Origin: Terriglobales bacterium
GTDB taxonomy: Bacteria; Acidobacteriota; Terriglobia; Terriglobales; Acidobacteriaceae
DNA length: 64,000 bases
Reading direction: 5' to 3'
Assembly (NCBI GenBank): GCA_035651655.1
Contig: DASRFG010000023.1
Location: 496,001 to 560,000, forward strand
Under the pieces are notes generated by a model. That model was given only the letters and a program-made list of their open reading frames with translations, was not told the DNA's origin and did not search any database. This document shows, one piece after another, positions 1 through 8,506 of the stretch (position 1 is its first letter; each line of letters starts with the position of its first letter). The position numbers were made by a program, and so were the translations under genes.

Positions 1-486
1 AGCGAATACTCGGTTAGGGTCCTGCGGGTCAACGATCAACGCCCCAATCTGCTGGCCATCCCTCAACCCCAGGTGCTGCCAGGTCTGGCCACCATCGGTA
101 GATTTGTAAATGCCATCTCCGGTGGAGAGATCGGGCCGTCGCAATCCCTCGCCACTCCCAACATAAATAATGCTCGGATTGGACGGAGCCACCGCCAGCG
201 CTCCGACCGATCCTGTGGCCTGGCCATCAAAAATTGGTTTCCAGGTGCGACCATAATCGTTGGTCTTCCACACGCCCCCATTGTTGACGCCAATGTAAAA
301 GGCGTTCGGCTGGCCAGGCACCCCGCTAGCCGCCACGGTCCGGCCGCCGCGAAAGGGACCGATCATGCGCCAGCGCATTCCTGAATACAGGTCAGGACTG
401 AATGACTGCGCGATGGCGACCGGGGAAAATGAGAAGAAGAAGAAAAAAGCTAAGGACAAACAAAGGGAAAGGCGTTGCAGGGCCAC
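1..486 (-). CDS. Sortilin/VPS10-like Asp-box (BNR) repeat secreted protein, N-terminal part only
   Basis: The gene runs off the left edge, so only about 162 N-terminal residues are visible. It starts with GTG at 486, preceded by GGAGG four bases upstream. A signal peptide with a run of five Phe ends near VAIAQ. The conserved family start follows (RWRMIGPFRGGR), then the first propeller blades with NGGVWKT-type Asp-box motifs. The same order is found in the larger paralogue at 5126-8329, so the two probably arose by duplication. The family forms secreted or periplasmic beta-propellers, annotated as glycosyl-hydrolase-like or sortilin-like. No substrate can be inferred and enzymatic activity is unproven. 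Confidence 0.85.
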   Translation of the reverse strand, partial: MALQRLSLCLSLAFFFFFSFSPVAIAQSFSPDLYSGMRWRMIGPFRGGRTVAASGVPGQPNAFYIGVNNGGVWKTNDYGRTWKPIFDGQATGSVGALAVAPSNPSIIYVGSGEGLRRPDLSTGDGIYKSTDGGQTWQHLGLRDGQQIGALIVDPQDPNRVFA

Positions 487-544
487 TTATCCTCCGGGAA
501 ACCCAAGAGGATAAACTAACTTGAGCCCTCGCGTACGAGCGCAA

Positions 545-1606
545 CTACTTATTCGAAATATCCACAAAAGAACTATTCAGTGCGGTGGCTCCGGCGCCAA
601 GCTGGCCAAGCGCATAGTAGCCTCGGCGGGCACGAACTTTAAGCTTCTTGCCGAGCCGGCGGGCCACGATTTTGATATGCCGAAAGTGGCCATCAGCCTT
701 GAAATCTGCCGGCCTATAAGAGACCGCATAACGGCTGCGCAACTCGTCCTCGATATGCGAAAAGGCTTTGGCCACTTCTTTGGTCTTAGTAGGGAAGAGT
801 GCCCGGCCGCCGGTCTCGTCGGCCAGCTTTTGTAAATTCTGGTCGCCTTCCAGGCGCAAATCCACCGTGTTGGTGCTGATGGCGTAGACCATCAGCTCCG
901 ACTGCTGGGCCAGACGGATTGCATCTTCCAACTTGAGGTGACTGGAATTGTCCTCGCCATCGGAAAGCACAACTATTATGCGCGCCACCATCTGCTGCTC
1001 GGGTCGATTCTTCAGTTTCTCCGCTGCCGCGGCGACGGCATCAAATAACGCCGTTCCGCCACCACGATGCAGCTTGGCTAGCCCATGCGAGAGCAGCTGA
1101 GTGTCATCGGAGAAATCTTGCACCACATTTGGTTTTTCTGAAAATCCCATGATAAAGCCGAGATCGCGTCCCGCTTTGACGATCTCCCCAAGGAACGATC
1201 CCGCTGCATTTTGCTCAAATTTGAAACGCGGCTGCACGGAGTCACTGGTGTCCACCACCAGGCCAACCCTTAATGGCAGATCGCGCTGCGTATGAAAATC
1301 GATAACTGCGGAGGGCGGCTTTTTGTCATCTTGAACGACCACGTCGTTCGAGGTGAGGTCATCGACGAACTTCCCTTTATTAGACGCCGTAAATAGAACA
1401 CTGACTTCGTCCACGTTCTTGGTAAAAATCCATTCCTGCCCGGAGGCTGATTCCACAGTTTTTTCCTGCGGCGCATCGCAGGTGGGGCAGTTTTGTGCAT
1501 CGGCGATTGCCGAGCTGAGGCCTATTACCAGCATCAAAAAGAAAGACGGGGTCACGATCCGTCCGAAACCAAATAGTTGGAAGAAAGTCCGATAAACGCT
1601 TGACAT
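545..1606 (-). CDS. Secreted VWFA-related domain protein (acidobacterial type)
   Basis: A 353-residue protein with an N-terminal signal peptide (hydrophobic core about residues 18-36). After a short Cys-containing segment comes a domain with the 'VWFA-related' arrangement common in Acidobacteria: an N-terminal beta region (about 60-110) and then a von Willebrand A domain. The MIDAS metal motif DTSDS is at residues 119-123, and a VVLSDGEDN segment supplies the later Asp position. VWA domains bind protein partners through a divalent metal; this one should act in the periplasm or on the surface. The ATG at 1606 has GAGG six bases upstream. It lies 58 bp upstream of the sortilin-like gene on the same strand, so the two could be co-transcribed. 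The partner is unknown. Confidence 0.88.
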   Translation of the reverse strand: MSSVYRTFFQLFGFGRIVTPSFFLMLVIGLSSAIADAQNCPTCDAPQEKTVESASGQEWIFTKNVDEVSVLFTASNKGKFVDDLTSNDVVVQDDKKPPSAVIDFHTQRDLPLRVGLVVDTSDSVQPRFKFEQNAAGSFLGEIVKAGRDLGFIMGFSEKPNVVQDFSDDTQLLSHGLAKLHRGGGTALFDAVAAAAEKLKNRPEQQMVARIIVVLSDGEDNSSHLKLEDAIRLAQQSELMVYAISTNTVDLRLEGDQNLQKLADETGGRALFPTKTKEVAKAFSHIEDELRSRYAVSYRPADFKADGHFRHIKIVARRLGKKLKVRARRGYYALGQLGAGATALNSSFVDISNK

Positions 1607-1736
1607 GCCAGACCTCGAGCTCGGTCCTTATAGAGGTCTGAAGCGACAATTGCTCCAGATGATGCTTGGCTTCGGAATTGATAATTTTAAAAGTACAGGC
1701 AACGCAGAAGCGAAACCCACCACCACCGCGTAACGA

Positions 1737-2942
1737 CTACTTGGGCGCGGCAGTTGCGGTTCCAGTAATCTTCTCCATTTGTGCGATCTGGTTATTCGCA
1801 TTTACGACATCGGGAGCATTTGGTGCTAAACGCACATAGGTTCGTAGATGCTCCAGGGCCCCGGGGTAGTCGTGCTTTTGCGCCAAAATTACCCCCAAAA
1901 CGAATTCCATCTTGGGTATTCTCCGTTCCACATCAGTCTTAATGCCTTGTCGGGCGCTTTTTTCGGCGGCGTCAAGCTTCTCCAGGTAGAAGTTGCCGAC
2001 GGAGTTAAGAAACCAGTCCTGTGGGAAACTCACCGGGTTAAGCGCGAGGACGTGGTCGGTTTGGGTGACTACTTCTTGCCAGTTTTTCTCCGCGAACGCA
2101 ATACGTGCCAGCTCCTGATAGGGACTTACCAGTTTGGGATCTGCCTCGGCTGCACGTCCGAATGATTGCCGGGCAGCATTATTGTCCTTCTTCTGCATCT
2201 GCACACGCCCTAGATCTACCCACGCGATAGCAAACTTGGGGTAAATCTGAACTGCTTTCTGGAACTTCTCCTCAGCCGCGTCCCACTTGGCCTTCTTCGC
2301 ATCCTCTTGTCCTTTTTCAAAGGCTTTGCGGGCACCCGAGGGTGCCTGAGCGGTTGTAGCGCTGACGGTAAGCCCCTGCGCCTCTCCCATCCGATGCAGC
2401 ACGATGGTCCCCACGTCTGTCGCTCCACTGCCGTCAAATCGACCGAGTTCAATCACTTGCGATGTAAATCCTGGCAGAACTGCCTCCAATTCGCATTCGC
2501 GCCACATCCGGCCCTCAACTTCCGAACGGTTTCCGGAGACCGGTCCGGTCGGGCCTCCGGAGATGTTGGCCTCGCCAGTGCCTATGTCTTCCGCCATGGG
2601 GGAGTGCCGTTGCCCGAATTCAAAACTGAAGTTGCCCTTTCTATCGGTGTAGGCCACCGCATGCCGTTGTCCGCGGCAGATAGTCTCGATGATCGCCTGA
2701 TCGGTCAGCGGACTGCCGTCTTCCAACCTTACTTTTCCCGAAAGGAACATCAACCTGGGTTGAGTGGTAATGCTGGGTAGGTTGTTGGGACGGGTAATCG
2801 TTGGAGTGTTCCCAGTATTACCTGTACCCGGTGTGGGGCGCCCGCCGTTTCCACCTGGACGGGTTTGTGCACCAGCGCTAACCGCGAATACAAGCAACAG
2901 AGTGATCGCCAAACTGAGGCGGGGTAACCGGCAGTTCTGCAT
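1737..2942 (-). CDS. Secreted protein with carboxypeptidase-regulatory-like domain and TPR repeats
   Basis: The start is taken as ATG 2942 because a GGGGGG ribosome-binding run lies just upstream; an in-frame TTG at 2954 falls at the edge of that run and is less likely. The 401-residue product has a clear signal peptide (MQNCRLPRL, then a hydrophobic stretch ending SAGAQ) and a Gly/Thr/Pro/Asn-rich linker. A beta-sandwich resembling a carboxypeptidase regulatory domain follows (GKVRLEDGSPL to GNFSFEF). The second half holds several TPR units (for example KAKWDAAEEKFQKAV, NNAARQSFGRAAEADPK). Such proteins are usually periplasmic scaffolds. No enzymatic residues are evident and no specific role can be assigned. 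Confidence 0.82.
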   Translation of the reverse strand: MQNCRLPRLSLAITLLLVFAVSAGAQTRPGGNGGRPTPGTGNTGNTPTITRPNNLPSITTQPRLMFLSGKVRLEDGSPLTDQAIIETICRGQRHAVAYTDRKGNFSFEFGQRHSPMAEDIGTGEANISGGPTGPVSGNRSEVEGRMWRECELEAVLPGFTSQVIELGRFDGSGATDVGTIVLHRMGEAQGLTVSATTAQAPSGARKAFEKGQEDAKKAKWDAAEEKFQKAVQIYPKFAIAWVDLGRVQMQKKDNNAARQSFGRAAEADPKLVSPYQELARIAFAEKNWQEVVTQTDHVLALNPVSFPQDWFLNSVGNFYLEKLDAAEKSARQGIKTDVERRIPKMEFVLGVILAQKHDYPGALEHLRTYVRLAPNAPDVVNANNQIAQMEKITGTATAAPK

Positions 2943-3160
2943 GATGCCCCCCAAGCGGCTTCAAAGTAGGAGGATGAGCGGTATCACAGGGATGGCCCCT
3001 ATCCCTCTTACCCTCGCATTCGCTCAAACATACGCCTCCGCGATTGCGTGTCAAGGACTGTTCTCCGAAGGCTGCAACTCGACTTCGAGTAACACATGTA
3101 TCCCGGTTGTTATTGTGCCCTCCGGGCAGGCCGCATAGGCTCCAAGTTGGTGAATTTTCT

Positions 3161-4456
3161 GTGAATTTGCGACGGGCGAGAACGTTTGCGTACTTGCTGC
3201 CCGGAGGTTTGCTGCTCTTCGCCGCTGTTCTGCTGATGCAGTTCATGCCCCCGGGGCGAGGGTTTGAGACGGCAATTCAGTTCGCTTGTTACGCCACAAT
3301 CATCGTGGGATGCTTACTCGCCTGGCGATTCAGTTCCACCCGAGTGTTCTGTCTTCTGCTGGTCCTGGCTCTCGCCCTGCAGCCCATTTCCGGGCTTTCC
3401 TCATTCGCTGCCGCTCGCGTCACCATGGCCTTGGTTGCGGTGCTGCTGCCAGTGAATTTTGTCGTGTTCTCGTTTCTTCCAGAACGCGGGTTCACGCTGG
3501 CCTCAATTCCTATACGGTTAGGCATTCTGGTTGCAGATTTTGTGGCCGTGGGGGTTACGGGGCGCCCCTATGGACCAGCAGCCACGAATGTTGGGTGGAG
3601 CGTTTTATCACCTGTGAACATCCTATTTGCCATCGCATTTGCAATCTTTGCCTTACGTCTTGTCCACTATCGAAGGCCCGTAGAGAGCGGATTCCTTTGG
3701 AGTCTGCTGGCCATACTGCTGGGTCTGTTGAGTGGAAACCGCATCACTGCGACAGCCTATCTGGCGGTCGCCGCTCTGATTCTGTGCGCTTCCCTTGTCG
3801 AGACCTCATACTTCCTCGCGTATCACGACGAACTCACGGGTCTACCTAGCCGGCGCGCCTTCCGCGAACATCTACGTAGCCGGTCAGAGATCTACTCCCT
3901 GGCGGCAATTGACGTGGACCACTTCAAGTCTTTTAACGACCGCTACGGGCATGACACTGGCGATCAAGTGCTCCGCATGGTGGCATCACGCCTGGCCAAC
4001 GTCACCGGTGGGGGCGCGGCTTACCGCGTCGGCGGCGAGGAATTTGCAGTGTTGTTTCGGGGAAAATCGGCCCAGGAAGCCTTCCCCCACCTCGATTTGT
4101 TGCGTCAGGAGATAGAAGCTTCAGTCTTCCGAGTCCGTACGGGAGAGCGGCGCTCTCAAGGGCGCGGTAGTGATCGGCGCAAGCTCACCTCTCGCACTCC
4201 CCGCAGAATGATTCGCGCGAAAAGCGGGGGCATTGACACCAACGTGACCATTAGCATCGGGGTGGCCGAGGCAAATGTCAGTACACGAACCGTAGATCAG
4301 GTCATCGAGGCGGCTGACCAAGCACTGTATGTTTCGAAAGACTCTGGTAGAAACTGCGTAACCATTGCGAGCCATGCGCCGATGCGGCGTTTTCTGGGCC
4401 GCAGGAGCAGACGTGCTGCCGCTTCGGAAGGCCAGGGCAGCTTATTCCGGACGTAG
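3161..4456 (+). CDS. Membrane-bound diguanylate cyclase (GGDEF domain)
   Basis: The reading frame is open from 3044, but the first 39 residues look non-coding. A GTG at 3161 gives a natural membrane-protein start (VNLRRARTFAYLL) and a 431-residue product; the start is uncertain because no strong ribosome-binding site is visible. About seven hydrophobic segments fill the first 220 residues, followed by a GGDEF domain with an intact active motif (RVGGEEF). The expected RxxD product-inhibition site five residues before the motif is absent (TGGG there), so product feedback at that site is unlikely. An Arg/Lys/Ser-rich insertion separates the active motif from the conserved SIGVAE strand. The likely product is c-di-GMP; the signal sensed is unknown. 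Confidence 0.88.
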   Translation: MNLRRARTFAYLLPGGLLLFAAVLLMQFMPPGRGFETAIQFACYATIIVGCLLAWRFSSTRVFCLLLVLALALQPISGLSSFAAARVTMALVAVLLPVNFVVFSFLPERGFTLASIPIRLGILVADFVAVGVTGRPYGPAATNVGWSVLSPVNILFAIAFAIFALRLVHYRRPVESGFLWSLLAILLGLLSGNRITATAYLAVAALILCASLVETSYFLAYHDELTGLPSRRAFREHLRSRSEIYSLAAIDVDHFKSFNDRYGHDTGDQVLRMVASRLANVTGGGAAYRVGGEEFAVLFRGKSAQEAFPHLDLLRQEIEASVFRVRTGERRSQGRGSDRRKLTSRTPRRMIRAKSGGIDTNVTISIGVAEANVSTRTVDQVIEAADQALYVSKDSGRNCVTIASHAPMRRFLGRRSRRAAASEGQGSLFRT

Positions 4457-4463
4457 ACCTGGC

Positions 4464-4495
4464 CAAAGAAAAGCCCGCCAGTTTAAGTGGCGAGC
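4464..4495 (-). terminator. Rho-independent terminator between convergent genes
   Basis: On the minus strand an 8-bp stem with one mismatch (arms 4488-4495 and 4473-4480, 7-nt loop) is followed by a T-rich run (4472-4464). It would end transcription of the small secreted-protein gene at 4538-4957. Pyrimidines on the plus-strand side give only weak termination for the diguanylate cyclase gene. Confidence 0.6.
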
Positions 4496-4537
4496 CTTCT
4501 TCGGTCGAGGTTAACTTCTTCGCGCGCTCGCCTTACT

Positions 4538-4957
4538 TCAGCGGGCAACCAGGGAAACGTTCTGCGCTTGGGCGGATGGCCTCCCGGCGAGCATGGTGCG
4601 CTCGCGTTTGGTCACTGGCAACTCGCGTCCCAGCTTGTCATCGGAAGACCAGATTTCCGACAGGAAATATTCTTTCCCATAGCGCTTGAACACTACTTTC
4701 CCTCCGTTTTCACCCTTTTGCCATTTCAGGGAGGACGGTGCAAGCTTGGCTGAGTTGTGTCCGTCCTTCGACTGGATTTGAATGACCTCGGGGTTAATTT
4801 GACGGAAGGTGTACGTGCCCGCGGCCATTTGGACATCTCCGGCAACAAAATCAAAGGGCACAGTAGCGGTAGCAAGTTTCTGCGGATAATTTTGAGTCAA
4901 GGCGGTGATGGCCAACAGCACCATGCTAGCAAGCAGGGATAGAGTCCGGAACTTCAC
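4538..4957 (-). CDS. Small secreted protein of unknown function
   Basis: A 139-residue protein starting with GTG at 4957, with an AAGGAG ribosome-binding site upstream. It has a typical signal peptide (FRTLSLLASMVLLAITALTQ). The mature part of about 118 residues looks all-beta, with the pattern VPFDFVAGDVQMAAGTYTF and repeated short strands (VIQIQSKDG, KVVFKRYG). Small secreted beta proteins of this pattern are common in Acidobacteria, but I know of no established function. It stands alone, with its own terminator at 4464-4495 and a 50-bp stretch of moderate Gln/Lys-rich coding at the end. It could be a periplasmic or outer-membrane-associated stress or structural protein. Confidence 0.75.
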   Translation of the reverse strand: MKFRTLSLLASMVLLAITALTQNYPQKLATATVPFDFVAGDVQMAAGTYTFRQINPEVIQIQSKDGHNSAKLAPSSLKWQKGENGGKVVFKRYGKEYFLSEIWSSDDKLGRELPVTKRERTMLAGRPSAQAQNVSLVAR

Positions 4958-5125
4958 AATGATTGCTCCTTGAAATTTAGGGAATGCGTTCAGCGCGCAG
5001 GCCGGGGGTAGGTGGCGCTAAGGAAGTCTTACATATCGATGGGTCAATTCAAACGGTACTTTGGTCACTGTTGGAGCTGGCCAAAATTCCGGTTTAAACG
5101 ACAAAAAGCGCAGCCCCAAGACCAC

Positions 5126-8100
5126 TCACGGCAGGACAGGAGCTGGCGGAACTGTGATTTCCGGTTGATGATTTTGTTGCAATGCGTGATTCAGCGCGCC
5201 CAGATCGGTTTGCTGAATCTGTTGCCATTCAGAGAGAAGCCGGGTCGCGAAGACCTGGCTTTCGTCAAAAACCTGCACGGCTTGCTGAGTAGGCGCGGCA
5301 TCCGCTCCGTCCAGGCCGGAGACCAACCCAGCGAGGGTCGCACTTACCCCGCGCAGGGTCTGCTGTGGCGCTGCCTCCTCCCCGGGAGAACCGGCAGTGG
5401 ATTCCAGTTTCTTGTCGAGAGCAGAGACCGCCGCGTTCAGGTCGGCACTCCCACGTCCCACGGCAGCTGGGCTTCTAAGTGCATTCAACTGTGTGCGCAC
5501 CGCCAGTATCTGACGCTGGGCCCCGGTGATTTGTGACAGTAGATCGCTGATCTTTAGCTCCAGCTCGAGCTGCCGGGCCAGGTCAGCTTGCGAGACGCTG
5601 ACCCGCGGATCCATTTTGACGACCAGAGGTTCGCGATAATCCCGGCTGCCCACCGTAAGTGATATCTCGTATTGGCCTGGAAGCGCTAGCGGTCCTTCAG
5701 GTCCTGGAGGCGTATTGCCGGGAATCGCAGAAATTGGATATTCGTGCTGCAGCACGTCGGGCGCGGGATACCGCAAATCCCAGACGAACCGGTTCATCCC
5801 CGTCCCTTTTCTTAGGCGTGCCGGCGGCTGCACCCAATCACTGGTCAACGGCGGTGCTGGTTCGGATGGCAGCTTCGGTTCCTTGCTGGAATAGCGCCGC
5901 ACCACCTTACCTTGCGGATCGCGGACCTCCAGCGTGATTTCTTCCGCCGGCGGAGATTTCAAGTAGTAGTCAATGATCGCCCCTGCCGGGGGATTTTCTC
6001 CCGCGGGAGTTTCCGAGGGGAGCGGAGTGTCGCGATTTTCGTTGCGCCGGACGTGGACCGCCTCAACCGGGCGAAATAAGTGGACATCGGAGGTTGCGAG
6101 CTGCGGCACAATCTCGCGCAGCGGGGCAATGTCGTCCAGTATCCAGAACGATCGCCCATGTGTAGCTACCACCAGATCGTTGTCCTTCACTACCAGATCG
6201 TGGATCGGGGCTATCGGAAGATTCAACTGCAGGGCCTGCCAATGGTCTCCATCGTCGAAGGAGACGTACACTCCGGTTTCTGTTCCCGCAAACAGAAGCC
6301 CCTTGCGCACGGCGTCCTCGCGTACTGCGTGCACATAGGCGGGCGCTGGAATGCCGTCACTGATTCTGGTCCAGGTTTTACCGTAGTCGCGAGTGCGATA
6401 GATATACGGGCGGTAATCATCCAGACGATGCCGATCCACCGCTGCGTAAGCGACGCCCGCGTCGAATCGCGAAGCCTCAATCAGGCTGATCTTGCTCCAT
6501 TCTTCCAAACCCGGCGGGGACACGTTCTCCCAAGTCTTGCCACCATTCAATGTCACTTGGACAAGTCCGGTGTCGGTGCCTGCCCAAATCAAATTCTCCC
6601 GCACTGGGGAGGGCGCGATTGTATAAACCACGCCGTAGCCGCGCGCCCGCGCATTCTCCACAGCTAACGGTCCGCTTGAACTTGCGCCAGGCTGGGTTCC
6701 CGTCAGGTCGGGACTGATCCGTTCCCAACTGTTACCTCTGTCTGTGGTCTTCAGAACATATTGCGATCCCAGATAGATGGTGTGGGAATCTTGTGGAGAA
6801 AACACCAACGGCGAAGTCCACGTGAAGCGGAGCTTGCGTTCGCTGATTGGTGTTCCAAATGTTGCCGCAGGCCAGGCTGTAATAGTTTGTGACTGTCCCG
6901 TTTTCTTATCAAAACGAAACAGCTCACCATACGTGTCGCCACCATAAACAATATTGGGATCGCTCGGATCAGGGGCAATATAACCGGCTTCGCCCGCTCC
7001 TACTGAGTACCAATCTCGAAACGTGATCCGGCCGTAATCGCTACGGCTAGTAATTGAGACCGTGCCGCTGTCCTGTTGCGCTCCATACACCCGGTAGGGA
7101 AACTGATTATCAACAGCTACGTGATAAAACTGCGCCGTGGGCTGGTTGTACCAGCTGCTCCAGGTCTTGCCTCGGTCCACACTGATCACAGCGCCTTGAT
7201 CGCAACCCAGAATCATACGGTTCGGATCGTTAGGATCGATCCACAGCAGGTGGTAGTCATCTCCGCCCGGACCTCCCTTAAGAGCCGTGAAGGTCTTTCC
7301 GCCATCACTCGAGCGATAGAGCGTAACGTTCGGGATGTAAACCGTATCGGAGTCTTTCGGGTCAATAGTGACTGTCCCGAAATACCAGCCGCGTCCGTGA
7401 ATTCGCGGGTCCTTGCTGGCTAGCGACCAATTCTCACCACCATTGTCCGAGCGATACAGTCCCCCTCCGTCTTTCGCATCAACAATGGCGTAAACCCGAT
7501 TGCCATGCGTCCCGGCCGCAACGGCTACACCAATACGGCCAACTGCGGCCGCCGGCAAACCGCGACCGCTCAACTCGGTCCATGTAGCCCCTCCATTCTT
7601 GGACCTGTATAACCCGATGCCTTGGCCACCTAAGGGTGGATACGTGCTCCACGGCGGCCGGCGCGTCCGCCATAGACTTGCATACACCGTCTGGGGATTA
7701 TCGGGATCGGCTGCGAGGTCAACCGCCCCGGTGTTCTCGTCTTTGTACAAAACCTTCTGCCACGTCTTACCGCCGTCCGCTGAGCGAAACACGCCGCGGT
7801 CGGCACTTGGACCGTAGGCGTGTCCCAAGGCAGCTACTAGAACAATATTGGGATTTTTCGGATCCACCAGGATTCGTCCGATATGGCGAGTGTCCCGCAG
7901 TCCGACGTTTGCCCAGGTTTTCCCGCCGTCGGAGGACTTGTACACGCCATCTCCGAAGCTGATATTGGAACGCATATCCGCCTCGCCCGTGCCCACATAA
8001 ATCACATTGGGATCGGACGACGCGATCGCCAATGCGCCGATGGACGCAATATGCTGCTGGTCGAAAATCGGCACCCAAACTTGCCCAGCGTCCGAGGTCT

Positions 8101-8329
8101 TCCAAACGCCGCCTGCTACGCTGCCAAAGTAGTAGGTGTTCGGCTGCCCGGTGATGCCCGCGACCGCTAGCACTCTCCCGCCGCGGAAGGGACCGATCAA
8201 TCGCCAGCGCAGTCCCGCGACAAGGTTCGGATCAACGGCTACGGTATCGGCAGGCTCGCCTGCGGCCAGCGATGTAATGGCGAGAACCGTCAGAAGAAGA
8301 GCGGCTGCTTTCCGTATGCACCTTGTCAT
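5126..8329 (-). CDS. Large sortilin/VPS10-like Asp-box (BNR) repeat exoprotein
   Basis: From ATG 8329 the product has 1067 residues. This start directly precedes a signal peptide (MTRCIRKAAALLLTVLAI, cleavage near SLAAGEP); the frame stays open 25 codons upstream but without signal-like sequence. About ten Asp-box motifs (S/T-x-D-x-G-x-T-W) are spread over roughly 700 residues, for example SSDGGKTW, SADGGKTW, SDNGGENW and TTDRGNSW, indicating two stacked beta-propellers. The C-terminal 250 residues hold a beta region (PAEEITLEVRDPQGKVVRRY) and a helical, coiled-coil-like tail. It is a full-length paralogue of the truncated gene at the left edge. The substrate is unknown; roles in extracellular peptide or glycan processing have been suggested for the family. 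Confidence 0.85.
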   Translation of the reverse strand: MTRCIRKAAALLLTVLAITSLAAGEPADTVAVDPNLVAGLRWRLIGPFRGGRVLAVAGITGQPNTYYFGSVAGGVWKTSDAGQVWVPIFDQQHIASIGALAIASSDPNVIYVGTGEADMRSNISFGDGVYKSSDGGKTWANVGLRDTRHIGRILVDPKNPNIVLVAALGHAYGPSADRGVFRSADGGKTWQKVLYKDENTGAVDLAADPDNPQTVYASLWRTRRPPWSTYPPLGGQGIGLYRSKNGGATWTELSGRGLPAAAVGRIGVAVAAGTHGNRVYAIVDAKDGGGLYRSDNGGENWSLASKDPRIHGRGWYFGTVTIDPKDSDTVYIPNVTLYRSSDGGKTFTALKGGPGGDDYHLLWIDPNDPNRMILGCDQGAVISVDRGKTWSSWYNQPTAQFYHVAVDNQFPYRVYGAQQDSGTVSITSRSDYGRITFRDWYSVGAGEAGYIAPDPSDPNIVYGGDTYGELFRFDKKTGQSQTITAWPAATFGTPISERKLRFTWTSPLVFSPQDSHTIYLGSQYVLKTTDRGNSWERISPDLTGTQPGASSSGPLAVENARARGYGVVYTIAPSPVRENLIWAGTDTGLVQVTLNGGKTWENVSPPGLEEWSKISLIEASRFDAGVAYAAVDRHRLDDYRPYIYRTRDYGKTWTRISDGIPAPAYVHAVREDAVRKGLLFAGTETGVYVSFDDGDHWQALQLNLPIAPIHDLVVKDNDLVVATHGRSFWILDDIAPLREIVPQLATSDVHLFRPVEAVHVRRNENRDTPLPSETPAGENPPAGAIIDYYLKSPPAEEITLEVRDPQGKVVRRYSSKEPKLPSEPAPPLTSDWVQPPARLRKGTGMNRFVWDLRYPAPDVLQHEYPISAIPGNTPPGPEGPLALPGQYEISLTVGSRDYREPLVVKMDPRVSVSQADLARQLELELKISDLLSQITGAQRQILAVRTQLNALRSPAAVGRGSADLNAAVSALDKKLESTAGSPGEEAAPQQTLRGVSATLAGLVSGLDGADAAPTQQAVQVFDESQVFATRLLSEWQQIQQTDLGALNHALQQNHQPEITVPPAPVLP

Positions 8330-8506
8330 GATGGAAGCTGATGAATATACACTGCGTTGCAGGCGTTGTCGCTGGCGCTCCCCAAGTTCGCGCGCAACCC
8401 CCACGCCCCCGCCGGTACTGTTACTGTCGTAACCTCCGGTACGTGATGTAGGCAGTTCGCGGTGTTAGCATTTCATCCGTATCTTGCAAATTGATTCTTT
8501 CAGCGC

